This document shows positions 34,013 to 42,579 of a DNA stretch of 64,000 nt, piece after piece (position 1 is the stretch's first letter; every line of letters starts with the position of its first letter). Made by a program: the position numbers and the translations under genes. The notes below the pieces were generated by a model. The model saw only the letters and a list, made by a program, of their open reading frames with translations, searched no databases and was not told where the DNA came from. Source of the DNA: Micromonospora luteifusca (GTDB taxonomy: Bacteria; Actinomycetota; Actinomycetes; Mycobacteriales; Micromonosporaceae); the NCBI RefSeq assembly GCF_016907275.1, contig NZ_JAFBBP010000001.1, forward strand, positions 186,001-250,000, read 5' to 3'.

Positions 34013-34864
34013 TCAGGCGCGAGCCTTGGCCGGCTGTTTCATGAAGTCCATGATCGCCTTGTTGACGTCGTCGGCGTTGGTCCACGGGAGACCGTGCGGC
34101 GCGCCCTTGAGCGTGATGAGCTGGCCGGTCGGCATCATCGGCCCGAGCCGCTGGCCGGTCACCGGGTAGGGCAACACGTTGTCCTTGTCGCCCTGCACGA
34201 TCAACACCGGTATGTCGATCTTCGGCAGGTCGGGGCGGAAGTCCTCCTGCCAGGCGGTCACGCTGTCGTGCGTGCCCTTGGCCGAGGCCATCGCACCGAT
34301 CTGCCAGTGCGCCCGGTACGCCTCCTCGCTGACCAGCTTGCCCTTGTTCTCGCTGTAGTTGAAGAACGCGTCGCAGAACTGGGTCAGGTAGGCGAACCGG
34401 TCCTTGATGATGGCGTCCTGGAAACCCTTGAAGAGGCTGGTGTCGACACCCTCCGGGTTGTCCTTGGCCTTGGCCAGCATCGGTTGCAGCGGGCTGAGCA
34501 CCACCGCCCGGCTCACTCGCTGGGAGCCGTAGTTGCCCAGGTAGCGGATCACCTCACCGGTGCCCATCGAGTGACCGATCATGGTCACGTCGCTCAGGTT
34601 CAGCTCGGTCATCAGCACGTCCAGGTCCGCGGCGAACGTGTTGTAGTCGTACCCGAATGTCGGTTGGGCCGAGTTGCCGAAACCGCGTCGATCGTAGGTG
34701 ATCGTCCGGTATCCGGCGTTGAGCAACTGGGTGGTCACCTTCTCCCAGGTTGCCCCGTTGAACGGGAACCCGTGGATCAGCACCACCGGCTTACCGGATC
34801 CGTGATCCTCGTAGTACAGGTCGATGGGCGCGGAGTTTTCCGTCCCCACGGTGATGAAAGGCAT
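34013..34864 (-). CDS. Alpha/beta hydrolase, non-heme chloroperoxidase-like
   Basis: A 283-residue hydrolase. The oxyanion HGFPF motif lies at about 30-34, the nucleophile elbow is GHSMGTG (Ser), the acid lies in GDKDNVLP and the base His in APHGLP, a complete catalytic triad. The sequence resembles bacterial perhydrolase/chloroperoxidase-type hydrolases (YYEDHGSGKPVVLIHG, YDRRGFGNSAQPTFGYDY). AGGAG precedes the ATG at 34864. It is convergent with the O-methyltransferase. The substrate is unknown. Confidence 0.88.
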   Translation of the reverse strand: MPFITVGTENSAPIDLYYEDHGSGKPVVLIHGFPFNGATWEKVTTQLLNAGYRTITYDRRGFGNSAQPTFGYDYNTFAADLDVLMTELNLSDVTMIGHSMGTGEVIRYLGNYGSQRVSRAVVLSPLQPMLAKAKDNPEGVDTSLFKGFQDAIIKDRFAYLTQFCDAFFNYSENKGKLVSEEAYRAHWQIGAMASAKGTHDSVTAWQEDFRPDLPKIDIPVLIVQGDKDNVLPYPVTGQRLGPMMPTGQLITLKGAPHGLPWTNADDVNKAIMDFMKQPAKARA

Positions 34865-35042
34865 GTTTTTCTCCTGCTCCGGTTTCGGGCTGTCGGACGT
34901 CTGCGCTTTCCCTCCGGGTCGCCGGATATGCCGGCCGTCGAAAGCGTCGCCAGGTCGACCAGGCGAGCCCTCGTCCATCGACAGATATCGACGCTGTGGT
35001 TAGGGTTGCCGGTAGGAAAGTTTCGGCGTACAGGAGGTGGGC

Positions 35043-35363
35043 ATGCCCCGACGAGTCCGCACGAGGGTCGCCGCATTGGCCATCGGAGTGGCGACGGGTG
35101 CACTGGGCGCCGCGCCGGCCCACGCCGACCCGGTGGTGCCACGGCACGCCATCGTGGTCTGCCAGAGCGCCAGCTTCTACGCCAACTACGACTCCGCCGG
35201 CGGCCCGACCGGCCTCAAGCGCACCCTGACCTACGGCGACAAGATCGGCCACACGCCGGGGGCGCATCCGGTCTACAACGGGTGGGCGGCATCGTTCGAC
35301 TTCGGTCCCAACGACTGGGGCTACCTGCGCGCCGAGTGCATCGGCGGGTACGACTCATGGTGA
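35043..35363 (+). CDS. Small secreted protein with SH3-like fold (first of a pair)
   Basis: A 106-residue exported protein with a signal peptide ending APAHA and about 75 mature residues. AGGAGGT lies directly before ATG 35043 (the in-frame GTG at 35037 is part of it). The mature part begins VCQSASFYANYDSAGG and ends ECIGGYDSW, with two Cys that could form a disulfide. The pattern resembles bacterial SH3-like domains. The stop overlaps the start of the next gene by a few bases, so the two are translationally coupled. Function is unknown; cell-wall binding is possible. Confidence 0.72.
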   Translation: MPRRVRTRVAALAIGVATGALGAAPAHADPVVPRHAIVVCQSASFYANYDSAGGPTGLKRTLTYGDKIGHTPGAHPVYNGWAASFDFGPNDWGYLRAECIGGYDSW

Positions 35364-35650
35364 CCCGACGGCGCACCCGGGCAATCGCCGGCCTGCTCGC
35401 CGGGATCGTCGCCGCGACGGTGACCCTGCCGGCCCCCGCTCAGGCCGCCAACGGCACGATCGGCCAACGGGAAACGGTGTGCGCGAGCGACCTGTTCGTC
35501 CGCACCCAGCCCAACGGTGCCTGGATGGGCACCCTCTACCAGGGTCAGACGTTCCTGGTCGAGGGTCCCCACAGCGGCGGCTACGTCTACGGCTTCGCCT
35601 ACGGATACATCAACCGGCGCGGCTGGGTGCAGGACGGCTGGTTCTGCTGA
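35357..35650 (+). CDS. Small secreted SH3-like protein (second of a pair)
   Basis: A 97-residue exported protein. A signal peptide (about 1-31, ending APAQA) precedes a short SH3-like domain: VCASDLFVRTQPNGAWMGTL, then YQGQTFLVEG and the ending WVQDGWFC. Two Cys, one near each end, suggest a disulfide. ATG at 35357 overlaps the upstream gene by seven bases; GTG at 35360 would overlap by four. Both genes share the start of the mature domain (VC-S followed by aromatic residues), so this may be an old duplication. Function is unknown. Confidence 0.72.
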   Translation: MVTRRRTRAIAGLLAGIVAATVTLPAPAQAANGTIGQRETVCASDLFVRTQPNGAWMGTLYQGQTFLVEGPHSGGYVYGFAYGYINRRGWVQDGWFC

Positions 35651-35709
35651 CCGTGCCCGCTGTGGGACAGGGGTGTCCTGATCGGGCCGCGACGGCCTAG
35701 CCTCGGGGC

Positions 35710-36576
35710 GTGAGCCTTCCGCCCCGACTGCGGGCTGTCAGCGACCTGCACGTCGGGCACCCGCAGAACCGCGCGTTCGTCCAGGAGCTACACCCGGACA
35801 ACGACGGTGACTGGCTGTTGGTCGCCGGGGACGTCGCCGACCGGTTCGCCGACATCGAGTGGGCGCTCGGGCTGCTGAGCAGCCGGTTCGCGCGCGTCGT
35901 CTGGGCGCCGGGCAACCACGAGTTGTGGACGCCGCCACGTGACCCGGTCACGTTGCGCGGCGAGGAGCGCTACCGCGAGCTGGTCCGGCTGTGCCAGCGG
36001 CTGGGCGTCGTCACCCCGGAGGATCCGTACCCGGTGTGGGACGGCGACGGCGGCCGGGCCACCATCGCCCCGCTCTTCGTTCTCTACGACTACACGTTCC
36101 GGGTGCCCGAGGCACGCACCCAACAGGAGTCGCTGGACCTGGCGTACGCGGCCGGGGTGGTGTGCACCGACGAGGCGCTGCTGCACCCCGACCCGTACCC
36201 GAGCCGGGAGGCATGGTGCGCGGCCCGGGTCGCGGAGACCGAACGCCGGCTGGCCGAGCGCGACCCCGCGCTGCCGACGGTGCTGGTCAACCACTACCCG
36301 CTGGTGCGGGAACCCACCGACGTTCTGCGGTACCCGCTGTTCGCCCAGTGGTGTGGCACGGTCCGCACCAGCGACTGGCACGTGCGCTTCGGCGCGTCCA
36401 CCGTGGTCTACGGGCACCTGCACATCCCCCGCACCACGTTCCACGACGAGGTGCGTTTCGAGGAGGTCTCCCTCGGCTACCCCCGCGAGTGGCAACGCCG
36501 GGGGCCGGTGCCCGACCCGGTGCGCACCATCCACCCGGCGGACGACATGCGCCGGCGCTCGTCTGTCAACGGGTGA
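35710..36576 (+). CDS. Metallophosphoesterase family protein
   Basis: A 288-residue calcineurin-like phosphoesterase. Metal-ligand motifs are in family order: SDLHVGH, GDVADR, APGNHE, NHYPL (metal His) and YGHLHI. GTG at 35710 is the start, with a short leader after the SH3-like gene. Actinobacterial relatives often sit beside a 4'-phosphopantetheinyl transferase, which is not present here. The substrate is unknown; phosphodiester or phosphomonoester hydrolysis is expected. The C-terminus overlaps the remnant of an XRE/TPR regulator on the other strand. Confidence 0.88.
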   Translation: MSLPPRLRAVSDLHVGHPQNRAFVQELHPDNDGDWLLVAGDVADRFADIEWALGLLSSRFARVVWAPGNHELWTPPRDPVTLRGEERYRELVRLCQRLGVVTPEDPYPVWDGDGGRATIAPLFVLYDYTFRVPEARTQQESLDLAYAAGVVCTDEALLHPDPYPSREAWCAARVAETERRLAERDPALPTVLVNHYPLVREPTDVLRYPLFAQWCGTVRTSDWHVRFGASTVVYGHLHIPRTTFHDEVRFEEVSLGYPREWQRRGPVPDPVRTIHPADDMRRRSSVNG

Positions 36577-36800
36577 GGCCGACCACCGTGGCCAGTCGCG
36601 CCACGCCGGCCGGTGCCGGCCGCGGGCGGGCAACATCGGCGATCACGGTACGCGCCAACGGCCGGCACCGAACCTCAGCCGGCGCGACACTGTCCGCGTC
36701 CACCAGCGCGCGGGCAGCGCCGCGCAGGTCGCCCACCTGAAGGTACGCCCGAGCGGCGTCGAGCAGGTAAGCGCCATTGTGGGAGGCTTCGTAGGTGACA
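36566..36800 (-). pseudogene. C-terminal remnant of an XRE/TPR-type regulator
   Basis: About 75 codons on the minus strand read as the end of an actinobacterial helix-turn-helix/TPR protein: YEASHNGAYLLDAARAYLQV, GDLRGAARALVDADSVAPAE and, after VRCRPLARTVIADVARPRP, the end AGVARLATVVGLTR. The N-terminal DNA-binding domain is missing, and an in-frame stop lies a few codons upstream, where the following plus-strand gene starts. No start signal is seen. It is a gene fragment marking an old breakpoint. Confidence 0.72.
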
Positions 36801-37421
36801 AGCCTTCAGGAGGCCCTGGATGCCGCCGCAGACGATCCCGCTTCCCCAGCATGGGATTTCATCTGGCAAGAGTCGTGTCACCAGGGCACCTGCGATCCCG
36901 CAAGCGCCGATCTGCTGCCCTGGTTGGCCCGGACCTGCGCCAACTTCAGTTGTCAAGACCGTGAGCGCGCCGTCGTACTCGCCGGGTTCATCGCCGTAGA
37001 CGCCGACGACAAGAGCCGCGGCTTGTACGCCGAGGACATCGCCACATTGCGTGCGCTGACCCTTGAGTGCCTGGCATCCGGCGCTTCCAGCGACACGACG
37101 TTCGTATACCTGCAGCAAGCCATACTCGGTTTCGACGGCGACGAAGTCTGGGGCAAGGAGCTCGACCGGATCAACGACGGGGAAGTCGACGTGCAGTGCC
37201 CGGCGTGCGATGAGGACTTACTCATCGACCTGCAGACAGGCGATTCCTCGATCGAACCTGGGCTTTCCTCACAACTGGCCACGCGCCTGAACGCCGAGGC
37301 GTTGCGGCTGGGCCACGAGTCAGTAGCGACCACACTCACCTACTTGTTTGGTCGGGTGAGCTGTCCCGAATGCGGTGCCACGTTCAACCTTGCGGACGAG
37401 GTGGCCAGTCATCCCCGATGA
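36795..37421 (+). CDS. Hypothetical protein with C-terminal zinc-ribbon-like Cys pairs
   Basis: A 208-residue protein of unknown function. The C-terminal half has two CxxC pairs (VQCPACDEDL near residue 134, VSCPECGATFNLADE near 192), which could form a zinc-ribbon. The N-terminal half is helical and acidic, with HEAT/TPR-like spacing (LLPWLARTCANFSCQDRERA). GTG at 36795 is the start. Codon use is a little less GC-biased than the neighbours, and it marks the entry to the AT-richer, degraded stretch. No operon partner is apparent. Confidence 0.65.
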   Translation: MTSLQEALDAAADDPASPAWDFIWQESCHQGTCDPASADLLPWLARTCANFSCQDRERAVVLAGFIAVDADDKSRGLYAEDIATLRALTLECLASGASSDTTFVYLQQAILGFDGDEVWGKELDRINDGEVDVQCPACDEDLLIDLQTGDSSIEPGLSSQLATRLNAEALRLGHESVATTLTYLFGRVSCPECGATFNLADEVASHPR

Positions 37422-37461
37422 ACGCAGGCATCCTCATTTGCCGGGATCAGCGCGCTGCGGC

Positions 37462-37565
37462 GTCGCGGATCAGTTGGCCGACGAGTGTCGCGCATCAGTC
37501 GATGGAGGACAGTGTGTGGCCCGACAACTGACGTGCGACACATCTCCGCCACGTGATGCGCGACA
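37462..37565. repeat. Inverted pair of a dispersed ~42-bp element
   Basis: Unit A (37462-37501) reads GTCGCGGATCAGTTGGCCGA then CGAGTGTCGCGCATCAGTCG. Unit B (37522-37565), reverse complemented, reads TGTCGCGCATCACGTGGCGG then AGATGTGTCGCACGTCAGTT. A 20-bp centre separates them. A third unit occurs at 42654-42696. The consensus includes GATCA-TTGGC-GA--GTGTCGC-CATCAGT. It may be a MITE-like remnant or a protein-binding element. Confidence 0.75.
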
Positions 37566-37747
37566 GCGCGATGAATCTAGGGGCACATCGGTGCGCCTCG
37601 GGACGCGCGGATCTGCCGATGAGCGAATACTCGACCTTGCTGCGATTCTGCTCAGTCGGTCCTGAGCCAGCATCCGCCGGGGAACCGTCCTCTAGACGCG
37701 CTCGGTTTGTTCAGTTGCCCGCGGCCAACCCCCACAAGGTGGGTTGG

Positions 37748-38239
37748 TCACGCGTCAGGTCGCTCGAATGCCGTACCCGATCGCGGACTGCGCGGGAGCG
37801 TGTGCTGAATCCCTGCTGGTGTGGCGCGCCGGACGCGCCACCACGGCACGAGCTGCACGATACCGAACGACACCTCGACGGCGAGGAACAGCCATAGCAA
37901 ACCCGAGACACCCTGCGCGAGCGCGTACCCCTGCCATATCGCAAACAAGGCGCGCGCGACCCCGTCGAGGAGCCCATGCACCGGCACCGGCCTGACGATG
38001 CGCAGCGCTGCCCAGACGACCACAACGGAACCCATCAGGTTCGCATACAAGGTCTGCATGGGGTCGACGGGCGGTAGTGCGCCCAACCCGAGCGCCTCGC
38101 CCATCGACGTCAGCAAGCGGTGCAGCAGCACATATGTCCAGGGTGTGGCGAATCCTGCGGTGACGGCGAGGTCGTACCAGGCGCTCGCGCGCACGACGTG
38201 AAGGTAGGCAGGGCGGAAGGGGTTGTGAACGCGGATCAC
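37748..38239 (-). CDS. Hypothetical membrane protein under MerR control
   Basis: A 163-residue protein with four probable membrane segments (WYDLAVTAGFATPWTYVLLH, MQTLYANLMGSVVVVWAAL, GLLDGVARALFAIWQGYAL, GLLWLFLAVEVSFGIVQLVP). The family is not recognised. GTG at 38239 follows CAGGAGCC. It is divergent from the MerR gene, and its promoter has the long spacer of MerR-activated promoters. It may be a membrane effector for an organic or oxidising compound. Function is unknown. Confidence 0.68.
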   Translation of the reverse strand: MIRVHNPFRPAYLHVVRASAWYDLAVTAGFATPWTYVLLHRLLTSMGEALGLGALPPVDPMQTLYANLMGSVVVVWAALRIVRPVPVHGLLDGVARALFAIWQGYALAQGVSGLLWLFLAVEVSFGIVQLVPWWRVRRATPAGIQHTLPRSPRSGTAFERPDA

Positions 38240-38272
38240 GGAGGCTCCTGCTGGCTCGGGACTTGACGCCTC

Positions 38273-38304
38273 ACGCTAAAGGGTGGAGTACGGTCCAAGG
38301 TCAA
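38273..38304 (-). promoter_or_regulatory. MerR-type long-spacer promoter of the membrane protein
   Basis: On the minus strand the -35 box TTGACC (38304-38299) is followed by an 18-20 bp spacer to TTTAGC or TAGCGT. The spacer carries the partial dyad TGGA-N6-TCCA (TGGACCGTACTCCA). MerR regulators activate such over-long promoters. The MerR gene starts 26 bp away on the other strand. Confidence 0.55.
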
Positions 38305-38329
38305 GTTCGAGCTTGCGAGGAGAGAGAGC

Positions 38330-38695
38330 ATGCGTATCGGCGAGTTGGCCGCGCAGGCGGGCACAACCAGGGACACCGTTCGGTTCTACGAGAAGCTCGG
38401 CCTCGTCGTGGGGCGGCGGCTGACAAACGGATACCGCGATTATCCGCCCGAGGCGGTGACCTGGTTGCGACACGTCCGCACCGCGCAGAGGCTCGGTTTC
38501 TCCTTGGCGGAAATCGCTCAGCACGGTGAGCAACTGCGCGACGCGACGGATGACGGACCAGCGTTGTCGGCGCTGTTGGAGGAGAAGATTCGGATCATCG
38601 ACGAGCGCATGGCCGCGCTAACGGCGCTGCGGGCCGACCTGTCCGCTCGCATAGGTGTGGCATGTCCGTTGCAGGCGGCAGGTCAGGTCGGCTGA
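38330..38695 (+). CDS. MerR-family transcriptional regulator
   Basis: A 121-residue MerR-type regulator: the winged helix (MRIGELAAQAGTTRDTVRFY, then EKLGLVVGRRLTNGYRDYPP) followed by a dimerisation helix (EEKIRIIDERMAALTALRAD) and a short C-terminus ending VACPLQAAGQVG, with a single Cys. This compact plan suits metal- or small-molecule sensors of the CueR/SoxR/HmrR size, but the ligand site is too short to classify. GAGGAGAGAGAG precedes the ATG. It very probably activates the divergent membrane-protein gene. Confidence 0.9.
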   Translation: MRIGELAAQAGTTRDTVRFYEKLGLVVGRRLTNGYRDYPPEAVTWLRHVRTAQRLGFSLAEIAQHGEQLRDATDDGPALSALLEEKIRIIDERMAALTALRADLSARIGVACPLQAAGQVG

Positions 38696-40061
38696 ACGAG
38701 CCGCTTTACGACCCATGTCGAAAGGTCCCGGAGCCGCGCGTCTCGGTCGGATGCACGCTTCTGCCGCCGATAACGCGCGGCTGGGTGACCGCCAACCGGA
38801 GTCGTGGCTACTTTCGGTGACGATCGCCCCCGGAAAGCTTGGACTCGGCGGGGCCAGCTATGCCGTCCTTACGGAGCCCGCTACGTCCGTCACAACCAGC
38901 CGGGCTACCGCCGTCAGCCGGTGGCGACACCAAGGCCCGGCGTGGTGAGAGCAGCGCCGCCGCGGTCCCAGACGACCGACTCCGAGAAGTCGCCGTAGGC
39001 GTGGTGGACAGGAACACCGGCCTCGGCATGATCGACCGCATGACAATCCAGGACCTCGTGTGGGCCGACGAGCATCCGCCTCCGATCCCAAAGCGGACGC
39101 GTCGCGACCTCGCTCGGACCTTGCCGGGGCGGATCCTGGTCGACCACGCTCAACGATTACAAACGCTGCTCGCCACGCTGTTCGATCTTGGCCCCGGGAG
39201 TGCTCCGCGGTTCTGCACGACGGCCGACAACGCTCTATGTCGGGCTGGCAGGGAGTGTGCAGGTCAAGGCGGTAAGGAGTCACTGATTGGGCCGGCCTTG
39301 CAACTGGGAGCAGATTGGGTGCAGGTTGGCGAAGGGGTCTCCGCGCCCGAAGTGCTCACCGATGTCGGACAGAGACGACGGGCTTTGACCTGTGGTGATG
39401 GAGATCGAGCGGTGCGGCGTGACCTCCCAGTAGAGGTCGAAGTGGTCAGGCGTCGCTGCTGGCGGGATCGCTGGCACCGGCCAGCGCCTCGAATCGCTCA
39501 GCGCCACGCCTGCAAGTGTGCTGCCCATCGATGTGAAGCGTTGTGGATGAGCTTGCTGGAGCCGGCCGCAGTTCCGTCATCCGAGACGTCGATCCCACGG
39601 GGAATGCCCTGACCAGGCCCTTCAGGCTGGTGACCTCTTCGGCGGGCCCGAAGAGGTCAGCCAGTTGGCTCCCGGTCGTCAGTCGAGCGGCGTCCGCTCA
39701 TGCCGATGTGCGGGCGTCGTACGGTCGAGCGGCGAGGGCCACACCTTTGTGCCACGCCCGAGCTCATCTTGCGTCGTCCGCCGGAGTGCATGCCCGACCT
39801 CACGACTGCGCGGCCCGCGACCGGTCGTGCCGGCATATTGGGTTGGACTTCCCTGCAGCAATCAGCAGCGCGCCCGTGCAGGGTGCGGGTCAGAGCGTCT
39901 GAAGCTGCGGACTGCCGCCCGATACAGCGACCGCGCCGGGCAGGCAGTGGGGCGAGCCGTTCAACGCCGCCAGCCGCTCCGGCAGGTCCTTGCCATGCTG
40001 GTTAACTGGTGTTCTACTTGACCGAATCAATCGGTGCCGGAGCGGAAAGGAGGACCATCAG
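38696..40061. other. Gene-poor degraded region
   Basis: About 1.3 kb without a convincing gene. The base composition is less GC-rich than the surroundings. Two minus-strand stretches read like protein ends: 38914-39153 (HEVLDCHAVDHAEAGVPVHH, then YGDFSESVVWDRGG) and 39280-39577 (DHFDLYWEVTPHRSISITTG, then DPFANLHPICSQLQ). Neither has a start with a ribosome binding site, and no known domain is recognised. A plus-strand frame at 38839-39612 is open but has no supporting signal. Best seen as decayed genes next to a hairpin and the GntR promoter. Confidence 0.55.
39625..39665. terminator. Hairpin in the gene-poor region
   Basis: A 12-bp perfect stem TGACCTCTTCGG / CCGAAGAGGTCA with a five-base loop (39631-39659) is flanked by a further CTGG/CCAG pairing. 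It could be a terminator for a former gene or a structured RNA. Confidence 0.5.
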
Positions 40062-40523
40062 GTGATCAACTTTTATGTCGACCGGTCCAGCAGCGTCCCC
40101 GCCTACGCCCAACTGGTGCGGCAGGTGCGCGAAGGGCTACGGATCGGGACGCTGCGGCCCGGGGACCAACTGCCCACCGTGCGCAGCGTGGTGACCTCGT
40201 GCACGGTCAACCCGACTACGGTGCTCAAGGCCTATCGGGAACTGGAGCTGTCCGGCCTGGTGGAGGCGCGGCAGGGGGCGGGCACCTTCGTCAGCGGAAC
40301 GCTCGGCCACGCGGATCCCCATGCCATGGCGCGCTTACGCAGCAGCCTGGCCCGGTGGCTCGGCCAGGCCCGCGAGGCCGGTCTGGAGGACGAGGACGTC
40401 CAGGCGCTGCTCGCCTCGGTGACCGCGGAGAACTCGGCGCGCAGGACCCAGGGTGGCGGCGATCGGACGCGGGCGGAACCGGCATCGGGCGCTCGGTTCC
40501 AGAAGAAGGAGGGCGCCGCGTGA
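40062..40523 (+). CDS. GntR-family regulator, YtrA subfamily
   Basis: A 153-residue YtrA-type GntR protein: the winged helix (VPAYAQLVRQVREGLRIGTL, RPGDQLPTVRSVVTSCTVNP, LKAYRELELSGLVEARQGAG) and a short helical tail without a large ligand domain, as in YtrA. GTG at 40062 follows AAAGGAGG with an 8-bp gap. The stop overlaps the GTG of the ATPase gene (GTGA). YtrA regulators repress ABC transporter operons that they head, so it probably controls the two genes downstream; cell-wall stress is the usual signal in firmicutes. Confidence 0.88.
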   Translation: MINFYVDRSSSVPAYAQLVRQVREGLRIGTLRPGDQLPTVRSVVTSCTVNPTTVLKAYRELELSGLVEARQGAGTFVSGTLGHADPHAMARLRSSLARWLGQAREAGLEDEDVQALLASVTAENSARRTQGGGDRTRAEPASGARFQKKEGAA

Positions 40524-41440
40524 GCGAGCAGTCCCTCGCCGTGGAAGCCCGCGACGTGAGCAGGCGCTACGGCACCGTCCGGGCGCTACGGGAGTGCAGC
40601 TTCCAACTGCCCGCCAATCGGATCATCGCGCTGGTCGGTGCGAACGGCGCGGGCAAATCGACGCTGATGAGCATCATCGCCGGCACGTTGGCGGCCACCT
40701 CGGGCTCACTGCTGGTCCACGGCCGACCGGTGGTCAAGGGCAGGTCCACCAACGGGGGTGGTTCTGCCGGGGGCCGGGTCGCGATCCTGGCCCAGGACAA
40801 GCCGCTGTACCGGGACTTCAGCGTCACAGACATGCTCCGCTTCGGAAGGTCCACCAACCGGGTGTGGGACCAGCGGCGGGCACTGTCGTGGCTTCAACGC
40901 TTCGACATCCCGCTGGACCGCCGCTGCGGCAAGCTGTCCGGCGGGCAGCGGGCACAGGTCGCACTCGCGGTCGCCCTGGGCTCCCGCCCGGCGGTGCTGC
41001 TGTTGGACGAGCCCCTCGCCAACCTGGACCCCGTGGCCCGCACCGAGGTGACCGGCGAACTCATGGCAGAGGCCGCCGAGAGCGGCATGACGATCATGCT
41101 GTCGACCCACATCATCGCCGAGCTCAGTGGCGTCGGTGACCACCTGCTGCTGCTCGACGCGGGCCGGCCCGTGCTCACCGCCGATGTCGAGGATCTGCTC
41201 GACAACCACGTGCGGCTGACCGGACCCCGCGCCGACCAGCCACCGGGCCCGGGCGCGATCGTCCAGGCGCAGCACACCGAACGCCAGTCCACGTTCGTCC
41301 TCCGGCAGCCAGCGTCACCGACGGCGCACGCCGTCGTCGCCCCCGGCTGGACCGCCCAACCCCTCACCCTGGACGAGCTGATCCTGACCTACCTCAAGGC
41401 ATCGTCCAGAGCACACCTCGATCTGGAGACGGCAGCATGA
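40520..41440 (+). CDS. ABC transporter ATP-binding protein
   Basis: A 306-residue ABC ATPase. Walker A is GANGAGKST, the signature LSGGQ, and Walker B LLLDEPLANLDP, all complete, with the switch His in STHIIAE. An unusual C-terminal extension of about 70 residues follows (RQSTFVLRQPAS, LTLDELILTYLKASS), typical of exporters of the antibiotic/bacitracin type. GTG at 40520 overlaps the upstream gene by four bases, and its own stop overlaps the permease start. It energises the permease encoded next. Confidence 0.9.
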   Translation: MSEQSLAVEARDVSRRYGTVRALRECSFQLPANRIIALVGANGAGKSTLMSIIAGTLAATSGSLLVHGRPVVKGRSTNGGGSAGGRVAILAQDKPLYRDFSVTDMLRFGRSTNRVWDQRRALSWLQRFDIPLDRRCGKLSGGQRAQVALAVALGSRPAVLLLDEPLANLDPVARTEVTGELMAEAAESGMTIMLSTHIIAELSGVGDHLLLLDAGRPVLTADVEDLLDNHVRLTGPRADQPPGPGAIVQAQHTERQSTFVLRQPASPTAHAVVAPGWTAQPLTLDELILTYLKASSRAHLDLETAA

Positions 41441-42498
41441 GCCCGGCCACCCAAGCGCCCATCCGCACGAAGCGCCAAGACGGTCTCGGGTCCGCCGGGG
41501 GCCTCAGCGGTCTGCTGTGGCTGACCTGGCGTCAGCACCGCTGGACCCTGATCGGCACGCTCGTCCTGGCTGCGGTCCTGGTGGGCTGGATGACCTACCT
41601 GTCCATGGAACTGACGGACCTGTGGCACCAGTGCCACGAGACGTTCTGCCCGGACAACTCCCCGCAGGGCGTGCGGCTCAGAGGGACATCGCCCCTGGTC
41701 ATCACCTTCAGTGCCCTGTCCACGCTGGTGCAGTACATGCCGCTGCTGATCGGCGTGTTCATCGGCGTTCCGGTGCTGTCCAGGGAACACGAACAGCGGA
41801 CTCTGCCGCTGGCCTGGAGTCAGGACGTCTCCCCGCAGCGCTGGCTGTGGACCAAGCTGGGCATGCTCGGCCTGTTCGTGGCGGCGGTGACCGCAGCCGT
41901 CGCCGGGGTCAGCGACCACCTGCAGCGGACGATGACCCTGGTCAGTCCGGGAAGCCTGTTCGAATACCTGCAGTTTCTGAACACCGGGATGCTGCCAGCG
42001 GTCATCAGCATCGCCTGGTTCGCGATCGGCGTCGCACTCGGCGCCGCGATCAGACGCACGCTCCCCGCCGTGTTCGGCGTGATCGTGGGCTTCATCGGCC
42101 TGAACTACCTCGTCCAGTGGCGCTACCCCACCCTCATGGAGCCGCTGTCCGCGCACCGGCAGTTGGGCAGGCCGGACGGCCTGCCGGGCAACAACAACCT
42201 GGTCGTCAGGGGCGGCATGATCGACTTCGGTATCGAGGGTCCGTCCGGCGCGTTCGACGCCTCCGGGCGCCAGCTCAGCGGCGTCGAAGTGCAACGCCTC
42301 TGCCCGCCCGACAACGATGGCGGCAAGATGCTCTCCTGCTTCGCCGACAACCAACTCGTGCAGCACCTGCAGTACCAGCCGGGCAGCCGGATCCCCGAAT
42401 TCCACCTGATCGTCGTGACCGGCTACCTGGGTCTGACCGCGGCGGCCCTCGCTGCCGTCTGGATAACCGTCCGCCGCACCAATCTCAGCGTGGGCTGA
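41437..42498 (+). CDS. ABC-2-type transporter permease
   Basis: A 353-residue membrane protein with six or more hydrophobic segments: WTLIGTLVLAAVLVGWMTY, the cluster MPLLIGVFIGVPVL then REHEQRTLPLAWSQ (typical of ABC-2 exporter permeases), LGMLGLFVAAVTAAVAG and a C-terminal helix LIVVTGYLGLTAAALAAVWI. It starts with ATG overlapping the ATPase stop (ATGA). A periplasmic loop of about 90 residues (residues 225-315) carries several Cys. It likely exports a peptide or small hydrophobic compound with the upstream ATPase. Confidence 0.85.
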   Translation: MSPATQAPIRTKRQDGLGSAGGLSGLLWLTWRQHRWTLIGTLVLAAVLVGWMTYLSMELTDLWHQCHETFCPDNSPQGVRLRGTSPLVITFSALSTLVQYMPLLIGVFIGVPVLSREHEQRTLPLAWSQDVSPQRWLWTKLGMLGLFVAAVTAAVAGVSDHLQRTMTLVSPGSLFEYLQFLNTGMLPAVISIAWFAIGVALGAAIRRTLPAVFGVIVGFIGLNYLVQWRYPTLMEPLSAHRQLGRPDGLPGNNNLVVRGGMIDFGIEGPSGAFDASGRQLSGVEVQRLCPPDNDGGKMLSCFADNQLVQHLQYQPGSRIPEFHLIVVTGYLGLTAAALAAVWITVRRTNLSVG

Positions 42499-42579
42499 CC
42501 CTCGGCCACCGAAGTGGCGCACCCCTCGGCGATGATCGCGCCGTGCCGCAGGACGATATCGATGCGGAAACCCGAACGG

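Noticed and set aside
38839..39612. 257-codon plus-strand frame in the degraded region
   Set aside because: No domain, no ribosome binding site and a Pro/Arg-rich shadow-like composition; the opposite strand shows better protein-like fragments.
39991..40019. Promoter TTGCCA-N17-TCTACT before the GntR gene
   Set aside because: The -35 is fair but the -10 is poor, so it is not listed as a promoter.
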